From the NCBI GenBank assembly GCA_040081715.1, contig JBEBFY010000010.1:1-64000 (forward strand): 64,000 nt of DNA, given 5' to 3'. The position numbers and the translations under genes are program-made. Positions 9,242 through 17,018 of the stretch are shown in pieces; positions within the stretch are counted from its first letter, which is position 1; every line of letters begins with the position of its first letter. Under the pieces are notes generated by a model. That model saw only the letters and a program-made list of their open reading frames with translations. It was not told the DNA's origin and did no database searches. Source of the DNA: CANKJK01 sp040081715 (GTDB lineage: Bacteria > Acidobacteriota > Vicinamibacteria > Vicinamibacterales > UBA2999).

Positions 9242-11662
9242 ATGCGTTCAGTGCTCCTGACGGCAGCCGTTGTCACCACGCTGGCCGGCGCCGTGCCGTT
9301 TGCGGCCAATCGCTCCGCGGCACCCGCCCAAGCCCCCGTAGCCGCCGCGGCGTCGCAGCAGGCGCTGGTCGACAAGTACTGCGTCACCTGTCACAACAAG
9401 CGGACCATGGCGGCCGGTCTCCTGCTCGATGAGGCCCGGATCGATCCGCCATCCGCGGATGCGGAGATCTGGGAAAAGGTCGTCAAGAAGATCCATACCG
9501 GCGCCATGCCGCCCGTGGGCAGCCCGCGCCCGGACGCGCAGGCCCTCAACGGCCTGGTCTCCTGGCTTGAGACCTCACTGGACGACGCGGCCGCGAAGCT
9601 GCCCAACCCGGGCCGTCCCGCCGTGCATCGCCTCAATCGTGCCGAATACGCCAATGCGATCCGGGATCTCCTCGCGATCGAGATCGACGCGCCGTCGCTC
9701 CTGCCGGCCGACACCAGCGGCTTCGGCTTCGACAACGTGGCGGACGTCCTCTCGGTGTCGTCGGGTCTGCTCGAACGGTATATGGCGGCGGCCCGCAGGA
9801 TCAGCCGCCTGGCTGTCGGCGACCCGACCATCAAGCCGGGTGTGCAGACCTACAGCCTGCCGTACATGGTGCTGCTGCAGGACACGCGGATGGGGGACGA
9901 CCTGCCGTTCGGGTCGCGTGGCGGCACGGCGATCCGCCATATGTTCCCCGTAGACGGCGAGTACCTCGTCCGGGTCACCCTGCAGCGCGGCTATCTCGAT
10001 ACCGAACCGCGCGGCCTGCCGACGGCCGAGCAGGTGGACATCCGCCTGGACGGTGAGCGCCTGGGCCTGATGCCCGTGGGCGGGGCAGACGCCATGGGGC
10101 CGAACCCGTATTCCGAGGCACCCAGGCCGGCTGCGGATGGGGGCTTGTTCGTGCGGTTCGCTGCCAAGGCGGGCCTGCACACCATCAGCGTCTCGTTTCA
10201 GAACAGGACCTGGGCGCCGGAGGGCATCGGGCCGTCCCGATTCCCCGCGGCCAGCTTCGGGACGCAGCACGCCAAGGGTTCCGGCGTATCGACCGGCCGC
10301 GTGGAAATGGCCGTCGACTCCGTGCACGTCGAAGGTCCTTTCAAGGCCACGCGACCGGCGATGACCGACAGCCGTCGTCGCATCTTCGTGTGCGAACCCG
10401 CGTCGCCGGCTCGCGAAGGCGCGTGCGCGAAGACGATCCTCTCGAAGCTCGCCAGACGCGCCTATCGCCGCGCGGCCACGGCGGACGATGTGGCGACGCT
10501 CATGGAGTTCTACAAGACGGGGCGTGCGGAGGCCGGGTTCGACGCGGGAATCCAGCGCGCACTGGAGCGCATCCTGATTTCCCCGTATTTCATCTACCGC
10601 GTTGAAGAGGACCCCGCTGGCGTGGCGCCAGGGGCCGCGTACCGGATCAGCGATGTCGAACTGGCGTCGCGCCTGTCGTTCTTCCTCTGGAGCAGCATTC
10701 CGGACGAGACGCTCCTCGATGTGGCGCTGGCCGGGCGCCTGCGAGAGCCCGCGGTGCTTGCAGGGCAGGTCCGGCGCATGTTGGCCGACTCGCGGTCGCG
10801 GGCCTTTACCCAGAACTTCTTCAGCCAGTGGCTCTTCACCCGGAACATGCGGCTGCACCGGCCGGACCAGAAGGCGTTCATGGATTTCGACGAGAACCTC
10901 CGCGAGGCCTTCATCACGGAAACGGAGCTGTTCGTCGACAGCCAGGTACGTGAAGACCGCCCGGCAGTGGAGCTGCTGACCGGGAACTACACGTTCGTCA
11001 ACGAGCGGCTCGCGCGGCACTACGGCGTCCCGAACATCTATGGCCCCCGCTTCCGCCGGGTGGCGCTCCCCGGCAACGGGCGGGCCGGCATTCTGGGGCA
11101 GGGGAGCCTCCTGACCGTGACGTCGATGTCGACGCGCACCTCGCCCGTGAAGCGAGGCGCCTGGCTGCTGGAGCACCTGCTCGGCACGCCGCCACCACCC
11201 CCGCCGCCGAACGTGCCACCGCTGCCGGAGAGTACGGACTCGCAGAAGGTCGTGACCTCGGTCCGCGAGCGCATGGAGCAGCACCGGAAGAACCCGGTGT
11301 GCGCCACGTGCCATTCGAAGATGGACCCGCTCGGCTTTGCGCTGGAGAACTTCGACGGCGTCGGGCAGTGGCGCGACCGCGACGGGGCTAGCGTGGTGGA
11401 TGCCTCCGGGACTCTTCCGGATGGCTCGAAGTTCAGCGGACCGTCCGAGTTCCGTCAGGCCCTGATGCGCCGCCCGGAGATGCTGGTCAGCACGGCGACC
11501 TCGAAGCTGATGACGTATGCGATGGGCCGGGGTGTCGAGGCATCGGACATGCCAGCCGTCCGGAAGATTCTGCGCGAGACGGCGTCCGGCGAGTACCGCT
11601 GGTCGGCGCTGATTCTCGGCGTCGTCCGAAGCCAGCCGTTCCAGATGAGGAGAGCGCAATGA
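9242..11662 (+). CDS. secreted dihaem PSD/PSCyt protein, module 2
   Basis: 806 residues, signal peptide to about residue 30, CVTCH at 47-51, DUF1587 (HRLNRAEYANAIRDLL), DUF1595, DUF1592 (SRLSFFLWSSIPDE), DUF1588 with PPPPPPPNVPPL and CATCH at 687-691, and DUF1585. It is much closer to the module 3 copy (21603-24056) than to modules 1, 4 or 5: both share LPYMVLLQD, YLDTEPRGLPT and SMS(T/N)RTSPVKRGAWLLEHLL. Its stop overlaps the start of the DUF1552 gene by four bases (ATGA), indicating translational coupling. No copy of the 18-bp dyad is seen in the short upstream gap. Confidence 0.9.
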   Translation: MRSVLLTAAVVTTLAGAVPFAANRSAAPAQAPVAAAASQQALVDKYCVTCHNKRTMAAGLLLDEARIDPPSADAEIWEKVVKKIHTGAMPPVGSPRPDAQALNGLVSWLETSLDDAAAKLPNPGRPAVHRLNRAEYANAIRDLLAIEIDAPSLLPADTSGFGFDNVADVLSVSSGLLERYMAAARRISRLAVGDPTIKPGVQTYSLPYMVLLQDTRMGDDLPFGSRGGTAIRHMFPVDGEYLVRVTLQRGYLDTEPRGLPTAEQVDIRLDGERLGLMPVGGADAMGPNPYSEAPRPAADGGLFVRFAAKAGLHTISVSFQNRTWAPEGIGPSRFPAASFGTQHAKGSGVSTGRVEMAVDSVHVEGPFKATRPAMTDSRRRIFVCEPASPAREGACAKTILSKLARRAYRRAATADDVATLMEFYKTGRAEAGFDAGIQRALERILISPYFIYRVEEDPAGVAPGAAYRISDVELASRLSFFLWSSIPDETLLDVALAGRLREPAVLAGQVRRMLADSRSRAFTQNFFSQWLFTRNMRLHRPDQKAFMDFDENLREAFITETELFVDSQVREDRPAVELLTGNYTFVNERLARHYGVPNIYGPRFRRVALPGNGRAGILGQGSLLTVTSMSTRTSPVKRGAWLLEHLLGTPPPPPPPNVPPLPESTDSQKVVTSVRERMEQHRKNPVCATCHSKMDPLGFALENFDGVGQWRDRDGASVVDASGTLPDGSKFSGPSEFRQALMRRPEMLVSTATSKLMTYAMGRGVEASDMPAVRKILRETASGEYRWSALILGVVRSQPFQMRRAQ

Positions 11663-12993
11663 TCGTGACCCACCTCCACCTCCCGCGGCGGACCGTCCTT
11701 CGTGGCATCGGCGCGTCGCTGGCGCTGCCTCTCCTGGACGCAATGGTTCCGGCGCTCGTTCCCGCACGGCTGAGCGCCGCCGCGCCGGTGAAGCGGCTGT
11801 CCGTGACCTACGTGCCGATGGGCGCGTTCATGAAGAAGTGGACGCCGCCGTCCGAGGGCCCGCTCGAACTCTCGGAGATCCTTCAGCCGCTGAAGGAGTT
11901 CCGAGACCGGGCGGTCGTGATGAGCGGCCTGGACATGCAGAACGCCGACGCGCGCGATGGCGGCGGTGTGCACTCGCGGATTCAGCCCTGCTGGCTCACG
12001 GGCCAGCACGCCAAGCGCACCGAAGGGCCGGACATGCGGGTCGGCATCTCGCTGGACCAGGTGGCCGCGCGTGCGATCGGCGGCGAGACGCAGTTGTCCT
12101 CCCTGGAGCTTGCGCTCGAGTCATCGGACCTGCTGGGAGCCTGCGATCTGGGCTACACCTGCGCCTATACCGCCACCATGTGCTGGCGCGGCCCGTCGAC
12201 ACCGCTGACGATGGAGTACAACCCGAGGGCGGTATTCGAGCGTCTGTTCGGGACCAGCGACAGCACCGACCCGAGAACGCGTGCCGCCGACCTCAAGCGG
12301 GGCAAGAGCCTGCTCGATTCCGTTGCCTCGGACATGGTCAAGCTGAAGAAGCGGGTCGGTCCCGGAGATCAGGTCAAGCTGGATGAGTATGTGGACGCCG
12401 TGCGCGACGTCGAGCGGCGCATCGAGCTGTCCGAGAAGCAGTCGGACCGCGAGCTGCCGTCGGTTGAGCAGCCGGTCGGCGTTCCGACCGAGTTCCGCGA
12501 CTACGCCAAGCTGATGTTTGACCTCAACGTCCTGGCCCTGCAGGCGGATCTCACGCGCATTTCCACCTTCATGATGGGGCGCGAGCTCAGCGTGCGGACG
12601 TTCCCGGAGATTGGTGTGCCCGAGCAGCACCATGGCCTCTCGCATCATCAGGACCAGCTGGAGAAGCTCGAGAAGCAGGCCAAGCTCAACGCCTACCACC
12701 TGCAGCTGTACAGCCACTTCCTGACGCGCCTGCGCGATACACCCGACGGCGAGGGGTCGCTCCTGGACCACAGCCTGCTGCTCTACGGCTCGGGCATGAG
12801 CAACTCGAACCTGCATCTGCCCTACGACGTGCCGACGATCGTCTTCGGCGGGTCGACCTTCGGCATCAAGGCCGGCCGCCACGTGCGGCACCCCAAGGGC
12901 ACCCCGCTCACGAACCTGCAGCTGGCGCTGCTCGACAGGATGGGGCTCTCCGAAGATCGCTTCGGCGACAGCACCGGCCGCCTGGAGATCTGA
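11659..12993 (+). CDS. Tat-exported DUF1552 protein, module 2
   Basis: 444 residues. Start overlaps the upstream stop (ATGA). Twin-arginine motif PRRTVLRGIG at residues 9-18, then ASLALPLLDAMVPAL. Family signature HGLSHH is present, followed by QDQLEKLEKQAK. The mid-protein cysteine pair reads CDLGYTC. Close paralogue of the module 3 protein (24053-25387), consistent with duplication of the whole pair. The ankyrin gene of this module is convergent rather than downstream. Confidence 0.88.
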   Translation: MIVTHLHLPRRTVLRGIGASLALPLLDAMVPALVPARLSAAAPVKRLSVTYVPMGAFMKKWTPPSEGPLELSEILQPLKEFRDRAVVMSGLDMQNADARDGGGVHSRIQPCWLTGQHAKRTEGPDMRVGISLDQVAARAIGGETQLSSLELALESSDLLGACDLGYTCAYTATMCWRGPSTPLTMEYNPRAVFERLFGTSDSTDPRTRAADLKRGKSLLDSVASDMVKLKKRVGPGDQVKLDEYVDAVRDVERRIELSEKQSDRELPSVEQPVGVPTEFRDYAKLMFDLNVLALQADLTRISTFMMGRELSVRTFPEIGVPEQHHGLSHHQDQLEKLEKQAKLNAYHLQLYSHFLTRLRDTPDGEGSLLDHSLLLYGSGMSNSNLHLPYDVPTIVFGGSTFGIKAGRHVRHPKGTPLTNLQLALLDRMGLSEDRFGDSTGRLEI

Positions 12994-13015
12994 ATAGGGC
13001 GGCCCGGAGGGGGCG

Positions 13016-14464
13016 CTACTCGGTCGCGCCCAGCTTTTCCAGGATCGCCGCCGTGCTGGGCCGCATGTAGAGCAGGAACATATCCTCGAAGCCGCGCGCC
13101 ATCTTCAGCGGCGTCGCGCCCGCCTTGTTCCTGGCGTTGATGTTGGCCCCGCGCTGCACGAGGTAGGGGACCACCGTGTCGAGGCCAGCCCTGGTCGCCG
13201 CATGCAGTGCCGTGTCGCCGGCATCACTGGCCTGGTTGATGTCGGCCCCGAGCTCCAGCAGCAGCGCGATGGCCTCGATCATGCGGGCCTCCGGGACGCG
13301 CGACTCCTGCTCCACGTGGTTCACGCCAGCCGCGACGATGAGCGGCGTGACACCGCGTCCCGCGCCAATCTTCGGGTCCGCCCCGTGCTCCAGTAACAGC
13401 TTCATGGTCGGCACATCAGCCGTGATCGCGGCAAGGTAGAACGGCGTGGCGCCTGGCAAGATGTCGACCTTGAAGAGCGAGTGCCCGAGCCGCGGCGGCG
13501 ACTTCTGCATCCGCGCATTGACCTGGGCGCCGTGGGCCAGAAGCGACCTGATCAACGCGTGCTTGGCTTCCAGCGTCGGGATCCCGGCGAGCACGCTCCA
13601 CTCCTGCACCCGGTTCACCGCGACTTCGTTGAAGATGTAGTCGTGCGAGTGGCCGGTCTCCCAGGTGCCAGCCGCCCAGTGCAGGGGTGTGAAGCCGGGC
13701 CCCGCCAGGTTCGCGTCCGCCCCGCGGTCAAGCAGCAGCATCGCGGACTCGACCTGCCCTCGGACCACCGCGACATGCAGCGCCGAGTTGCCGTCCTTCG
13801 CCGTCTCGTTGACGCCCGCACCCTTGTCCAGCAGGAGCCGGGCGACGTCGAGCTGCCCTTCCCGGACGGCAAAGAGCAGGGGCGTGAAGCCGCTGTCTGA
13901 CGCGGCCTTGATGTCGGCGCCCGCCTCGACCAGTGCACGCGTGACGTCGCCGTGCCCCTGCCAGATGGACCACATCAGCGCGGTCTGGCCTTTGACGCGT
14001 TCTCTGGCGTTCACGTTGGCGCCATGCTGCAGCAGCGTTCGGACGGCATCGATCCGGCCGGTGCGCGCGGCCGTCATCAGCACGGTTTCGCCCGTGGGCA
14101 ACACGGCGTTCGGATTGGCGCCGCCCGCGACCAGGCGTTCGATCATCGGGGCGCTGCCGTTGGTAGCCGCCAGCATGAGCGGCGTGACGCCGTAGTCGTT
14201 CTCGACGCCGGCGCGCGCACCCGCCTTGAGAAGTGCGTCCGCGATCGCGAGGTTGTCGCGCTCAGCCGCCCAGTGCAGCGCGGTCGCGCCATCGGGCTGC
14301 GTCAGGTTCGCGTCAACCTTGCGTGCCAGCAGCCGGCGGACGGCTGCCGGGTCGCCGCTCCTCACCGCGTCGATCAGCCGCGTGTCCCTGGCCGCGTACA
14401 TCACGCCGTCCGTGGCGGCGGTCAGCAGAACAATGACGGCACACCAGCGCGTCAGAACCTTCAT
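13016..14464 (-). CDS. secreted ankyrin-repeat protein, module 2
   Basis: 482 residues. Signal peptide MKVLTRWCAVIVLLTAATDG up to about residue 25, then roughly eleven ankyrin repeats (for example GATALHWAAERDNLAIADAL and GETVLMTAARTGRIDAVRTL) spanning nearly the whole protein. It faces the DUF1552 gene tail-to-tail with a 22-bp gap. Its own start is 65 bp from the dyad at 14529, which it shares with the divergent DUF5916 gene. Close in length and sequence to the ankyrin protein at 20039-21490. Confidence 0.9.
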   Translation of the reverse strand: MKVLTRWCAVIVLLTAATDGVMYAARDTRLIDAVRSGDPAAVRRLLARKVDANLTQPDGATALHWAAERDNLAIADALLKAGARAGVENDYGVTPLMLAATNGSAPMIERLVAGGANPNAVLPTGETVLMTAARTGRIDAVRTLLQHGANVNARERVKGQTALMWSIWQGHGDVTRALVEAGADIKAASDSGFTPLLFAVREGQLDVARLLLDKGAGVNETAKDGNSALHVAVVRGQVESAMLLLDRGADANLAGPGFTPLHWAAGTWETGHSHDYIFNEVAVNRVQEWSVLAGIPTLEAKHALIRSLLAHGAQVNARMQKSPPRLGHSLFKVDILPGATPFYLAAITADVPTMKLLLEHGADPKIGAGRGVTPLIVAAGVNHVEQESRVPEARMIEAIALLLELGADINQASDAGDTALHAATRAGLDTVVPYLVQRGANINARNKAGATPLKMARGFEDMFLLYMRPSTAAILEKLGATE

Positions 14465-14528
14465 GCTCGTGCTCCTTCAACGTGAAGACAACAGTCTGAG
14501 CCCATGGGAAGTATAGGGGAGGGTGGCC

Positions 14529-14546
14529 ATACCCGAAGCTGGGTAT
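14529..14546. promoter_or_regulatory. 18-bp spaced dyad between ankyrin and DUF5916 genes
   Basis: ATACCC-GAAGCT-GGGTAT, a perfect inverted repeat with 6-bp spacing, which can be read as two 7-bp half sites separated by 2 bp as in NarL-type operators (TACCCGA-AG-CTGGGTA). It lies almost exactly midway between the divergent starts at 14464 and 14614, so one bound protein could control both. Confidence 0.6.
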
Positions 14547-14613
14547 TTGCGGGCACGCTGGTCTGCGACAAGCTCAACAACTTGTGCGTGACGGGAACCT
14601 CGTGGATGTGATC

Positions 14614-16851
14614 ATGTCGGACTCGGCGGATGCTGCGGTGCGCGGCCGCACCGGACTCGTGCTGTTGTGGGCTGTCCTGCTGTGTGGTGCCGCCTCACCG
14701 GTGCTCGCGGCCGACCCGCCCCCGGGGGCCACCCTGGCCCGAGACGCGCAGGGCGGCGTGACCCTGCGCGCGGTCCGCCTGATGGCGCCGCTCACCTTCG
14801 ACGGCCGGCTCGATGAGGAGGTCTACCGTACGGTCCCGCCCGGGGGCGGCTTCGTCCAGCAGATTCCCCTCGCCGGCGTGCCGGCGACTGAAGCGACCGA
14901 CGTCTGGGTGTTCTTCGACGACCGGAACTTCTACGTGTCGGCGAAGTGCTACGACAGCCACCCGGAGCGGGAGATCGTGACGGAGATTCGCCGCGACGGT
15001 TCGACCATGTCGCAGAACGACAACTTCACGTTCGTGCTCGACACCTTTCACGACCGCCGATCCGGCTACTACTTTCAGACCAATCCGCTGGCCGCCCTCC
15101 GCGAGCAGGCGATGATCAACGGCCTCATCAATGAGAGCTGGAACACGGTGTGGGACGTTCGGGCCGCCAGGCTCGCGGATGGCTACACGGTCGAGATTGT
15201 GATCCCGTTCAAGTCGCTGCGGTACCGGAGCGCGGGACCCCAGAGCTGGGGCATCAACTTCAGGCGGACGGTACGCTGGAAGAACGAGACGTCGAACCTC
15301 ACGCGCATCCCGGTCGAGTACGGCACGGCCGGCGTCGCGCAGTTGGCCGTGGCGGCCACGCTGATCGGCATCGAGACGCCACCCCTGTCGAAGAACTTCG
15401 AGGTGAAGCCGTACGTGCTCTCATCCTTGACGACGGACCGCGCCGCGCGCGTCCCCTTCAGCAACGATGTCAAGGCCGCCACCGGTATCGACATGAAGTA
15501 CGGTCTCACGCCGAGCCTGACCGCGGACGTGACCGTCAATACGGACTTCGCACAGGTCGAGGAGGACCTCCAGCAGGTCAACCTCACGCGCTTCAACCTG
15601 CAGTTTCCGGAGAAGCGCACCTTCTTCCTTGAGGGACAGGGGATCTTCGCTTTTGGTGAGCAGGGGGGCGACGTCCCCACCCTCTTCTTCAGCCGGCAGA
15701 TCGGTTTGGGGGGCGGTCAGCCGGTGCCGGTCATCGCGGGGGCCCGGGTCACGGGGAAGGCTGGCCCCTTCGACCTCGGGCTGCTGAACATCCAGACCGG
15801 CAACAAGGCGTCGGCCGGTGCCGTGGCCACCAACTTCTCGGCCGTGCGCGTGCGGCGGGACATCCTGCGACGCAGCAACGTGGGGGTGCTGGCCACCGTG
15901 CGGCAGCCGGCCAGCAACGGGCTGGACCGTAACGTCGTGTTCGGCGTGGACGCCCAGCTTGCGTTCTTCCGCAACATCGAGAGCACGGTCTACTGGGCCC
16001 GCACCGCGAGTCCGCATCTGCAGGGCCAGGACGTCAGTTACCGGGGGCGGTTTGCCTATACGGGCGACCGCTACGGGATGTCTGCGGATCACGTGGTGGT
16101 CGGAGCGAACTTCAACCCGGAAGTCGGGTTCGTCCGGCGCGACGACTACCGGCGCTCACTCGTGACGGCCCGTTTCAGCCCCCGGCTGCGCACACACCCC
16201 GTGATCCGGAGACTGTCCTGGGACGGCAGTCTGGACTACGTGACCGACGCCAGGGCGACGGTCCTGATGGACCGCGAGTTCGAGGGGGCGTTCGGCGTCG
16301 ACCTGCACAACGGCGACTCGGCCCGGGTGCGGCTGAGTGAGCAGTACGAACGTCTGCCCGCGCGGTTCACGATCGCGTCGGGTGTGGCCGTGCCGGCCGG
16401 CGTGTACCACCAGGACACGCTGACCGCCAGCTACACCCTGGGGCAGCAACGGCGTGTCTCCGGCGGCCTGTCCGCCTCCCGTGGGGCGTTCTATGCCGGG
16501 CGCCGCACGACGGCCGGCTACAGCGGCCGTGTCGTGGTCTCGCCGCACCTGGTGCTTGAGCCCGGCGTGACCCTGAACTGGGTGAACCTGCCGTTCGGCA
16601 CGTTCAGCGCGCGGATCATCAGCAACCGCCTCATCGTGACGCCCAGGCCTCGCCTGGGCTTCGGCAGCCTGATCCAGTGGAACGCCGCGGCCCGTCAGCT
16701 CTCCGCGAGCGCGCGCATGTCGTGGGAGTACACGCCGGGCAGCGAACTGTTCGTGGTGTACAGCGACGGGCGCTCAACGCTGGGTCGAGGGTATCCGGAC
16801 CTGGTGAACCGCTCGATCGCCGTGAAAGCCACCCGACTGGTGCGGTTCTAG
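14614..16851 (+). CDS. DUF5916-type secreted/outer-membrane protein with CBM9-like N-terminus
   Basis: 745 residues from ATG 14614 (a GTG at 14584 would add ten). Signal peptide around residues 10-35 (VLLWAVLLCGAASPVLA). About residues 50-250 resemble a carbohydrate-binding-module-9-like sandwich (FDGRLDEEVY, VWVFFDDRNFYVSAKCYD, DNFTFVLDTFHDRRSGYYF), followed by the DUF5916 region (FPEKRTFFLEGQGIF, LFFSRQIGL) and a C-terminal half rich in alternating aromatic strands, compatible with a beta-barrel. Such proteins sit beside TonB receptors and peptidases in Bacteroidetes and acidobacteria; role unknown. The TonB receptor follows on the same strand. Confidence 0.82.
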   Translation: MSDSADAAVRGRTGLVLLWAVLLCGAASPVLAADPPPGATLARDAQGGVTLRAVRLMAPLTFDGRLDEEVYRTVPPGGGFVQQIPLAGVPATEATDVWVFFDDRNFYVSAKCYDSHPEREIVTEIRRDGSTMSQNDNFTFVLDTFHDRRSGYYFQTNPLAALREQAMINGLINESWNTVWDVRAARLADGYTVEIVIPFKSLRYRSAGPQSWGINFRRTVRWKNETSNLTRIPVEYGTAGVAQLAVAATLIGIETPPLSKNFEVKPYVLSSLTTDRAARVPFSNDVKAATGIDMKYGLTPSLTADVTVNTDFAQVEEDLQQVNLTRFNLQFPEKRTFFLEGQGIFAFGEQGGDVPTLFFSRQIGLGGGQPVPVIAGARVTGKAGPFDLGLLNIQTGNKASAGAVATNFSAVRVRRDILRRSNVGVLATVRQPASNGLDRNVVFGVDAQLAFFRNIESTVYWARTASPHLQGQDVSYRGRFAYTGDRYGMSADHVVVGANFNPEVGFVRRDDYRRSLVTARFSPRLRTHPVIRRLSWDGSLDYVTDARATVLMDREFEGAFGVDLHNGDSARVRLSEQYERLPARFTIASGVAVPAGVYHQDTLTASYTLGQQRRVSGGLSASRGAFYAGRRTTAGYSGRVVVSPHLVLEPGVTLNWVNLPFGTFSARIISNRLIVTPRPRLGFGSLIQWNAAARQLSASARMSWEYTPGSELFVVYSDGRSTLGRGYPDLVNRSIAVKATRLVRF

Positions 16852-16874
16852 GGTCCTGGCGCCGACTGGCGCGC

Positions 16875-16892
16875 ATACCTGCTCTCAGGTAA
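16875..16892. promoter_or_regulatory. 18-bp spaced dyad upstream of the TonB receptor
   Basis: ATACCT-GCTCTC-AGGTAA, inverted repeat with the same 6-bp spacing as the other copies, 126 bp upstream of the receptor start at 17019. Confidence 0.55.
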
Positions 16893-17018
16893 CGGCTCTC
16901 GGTTGTATGCCTCTGCAGCTGGAGAGAGTAACCTCTGCCGGCTGACTCTTCCGTCTGCTTCCGACCTGCGTGGCCGGTCCGGACGATTGCAATCCATCGA
17001 TAACGAAGGGGTGACTGC

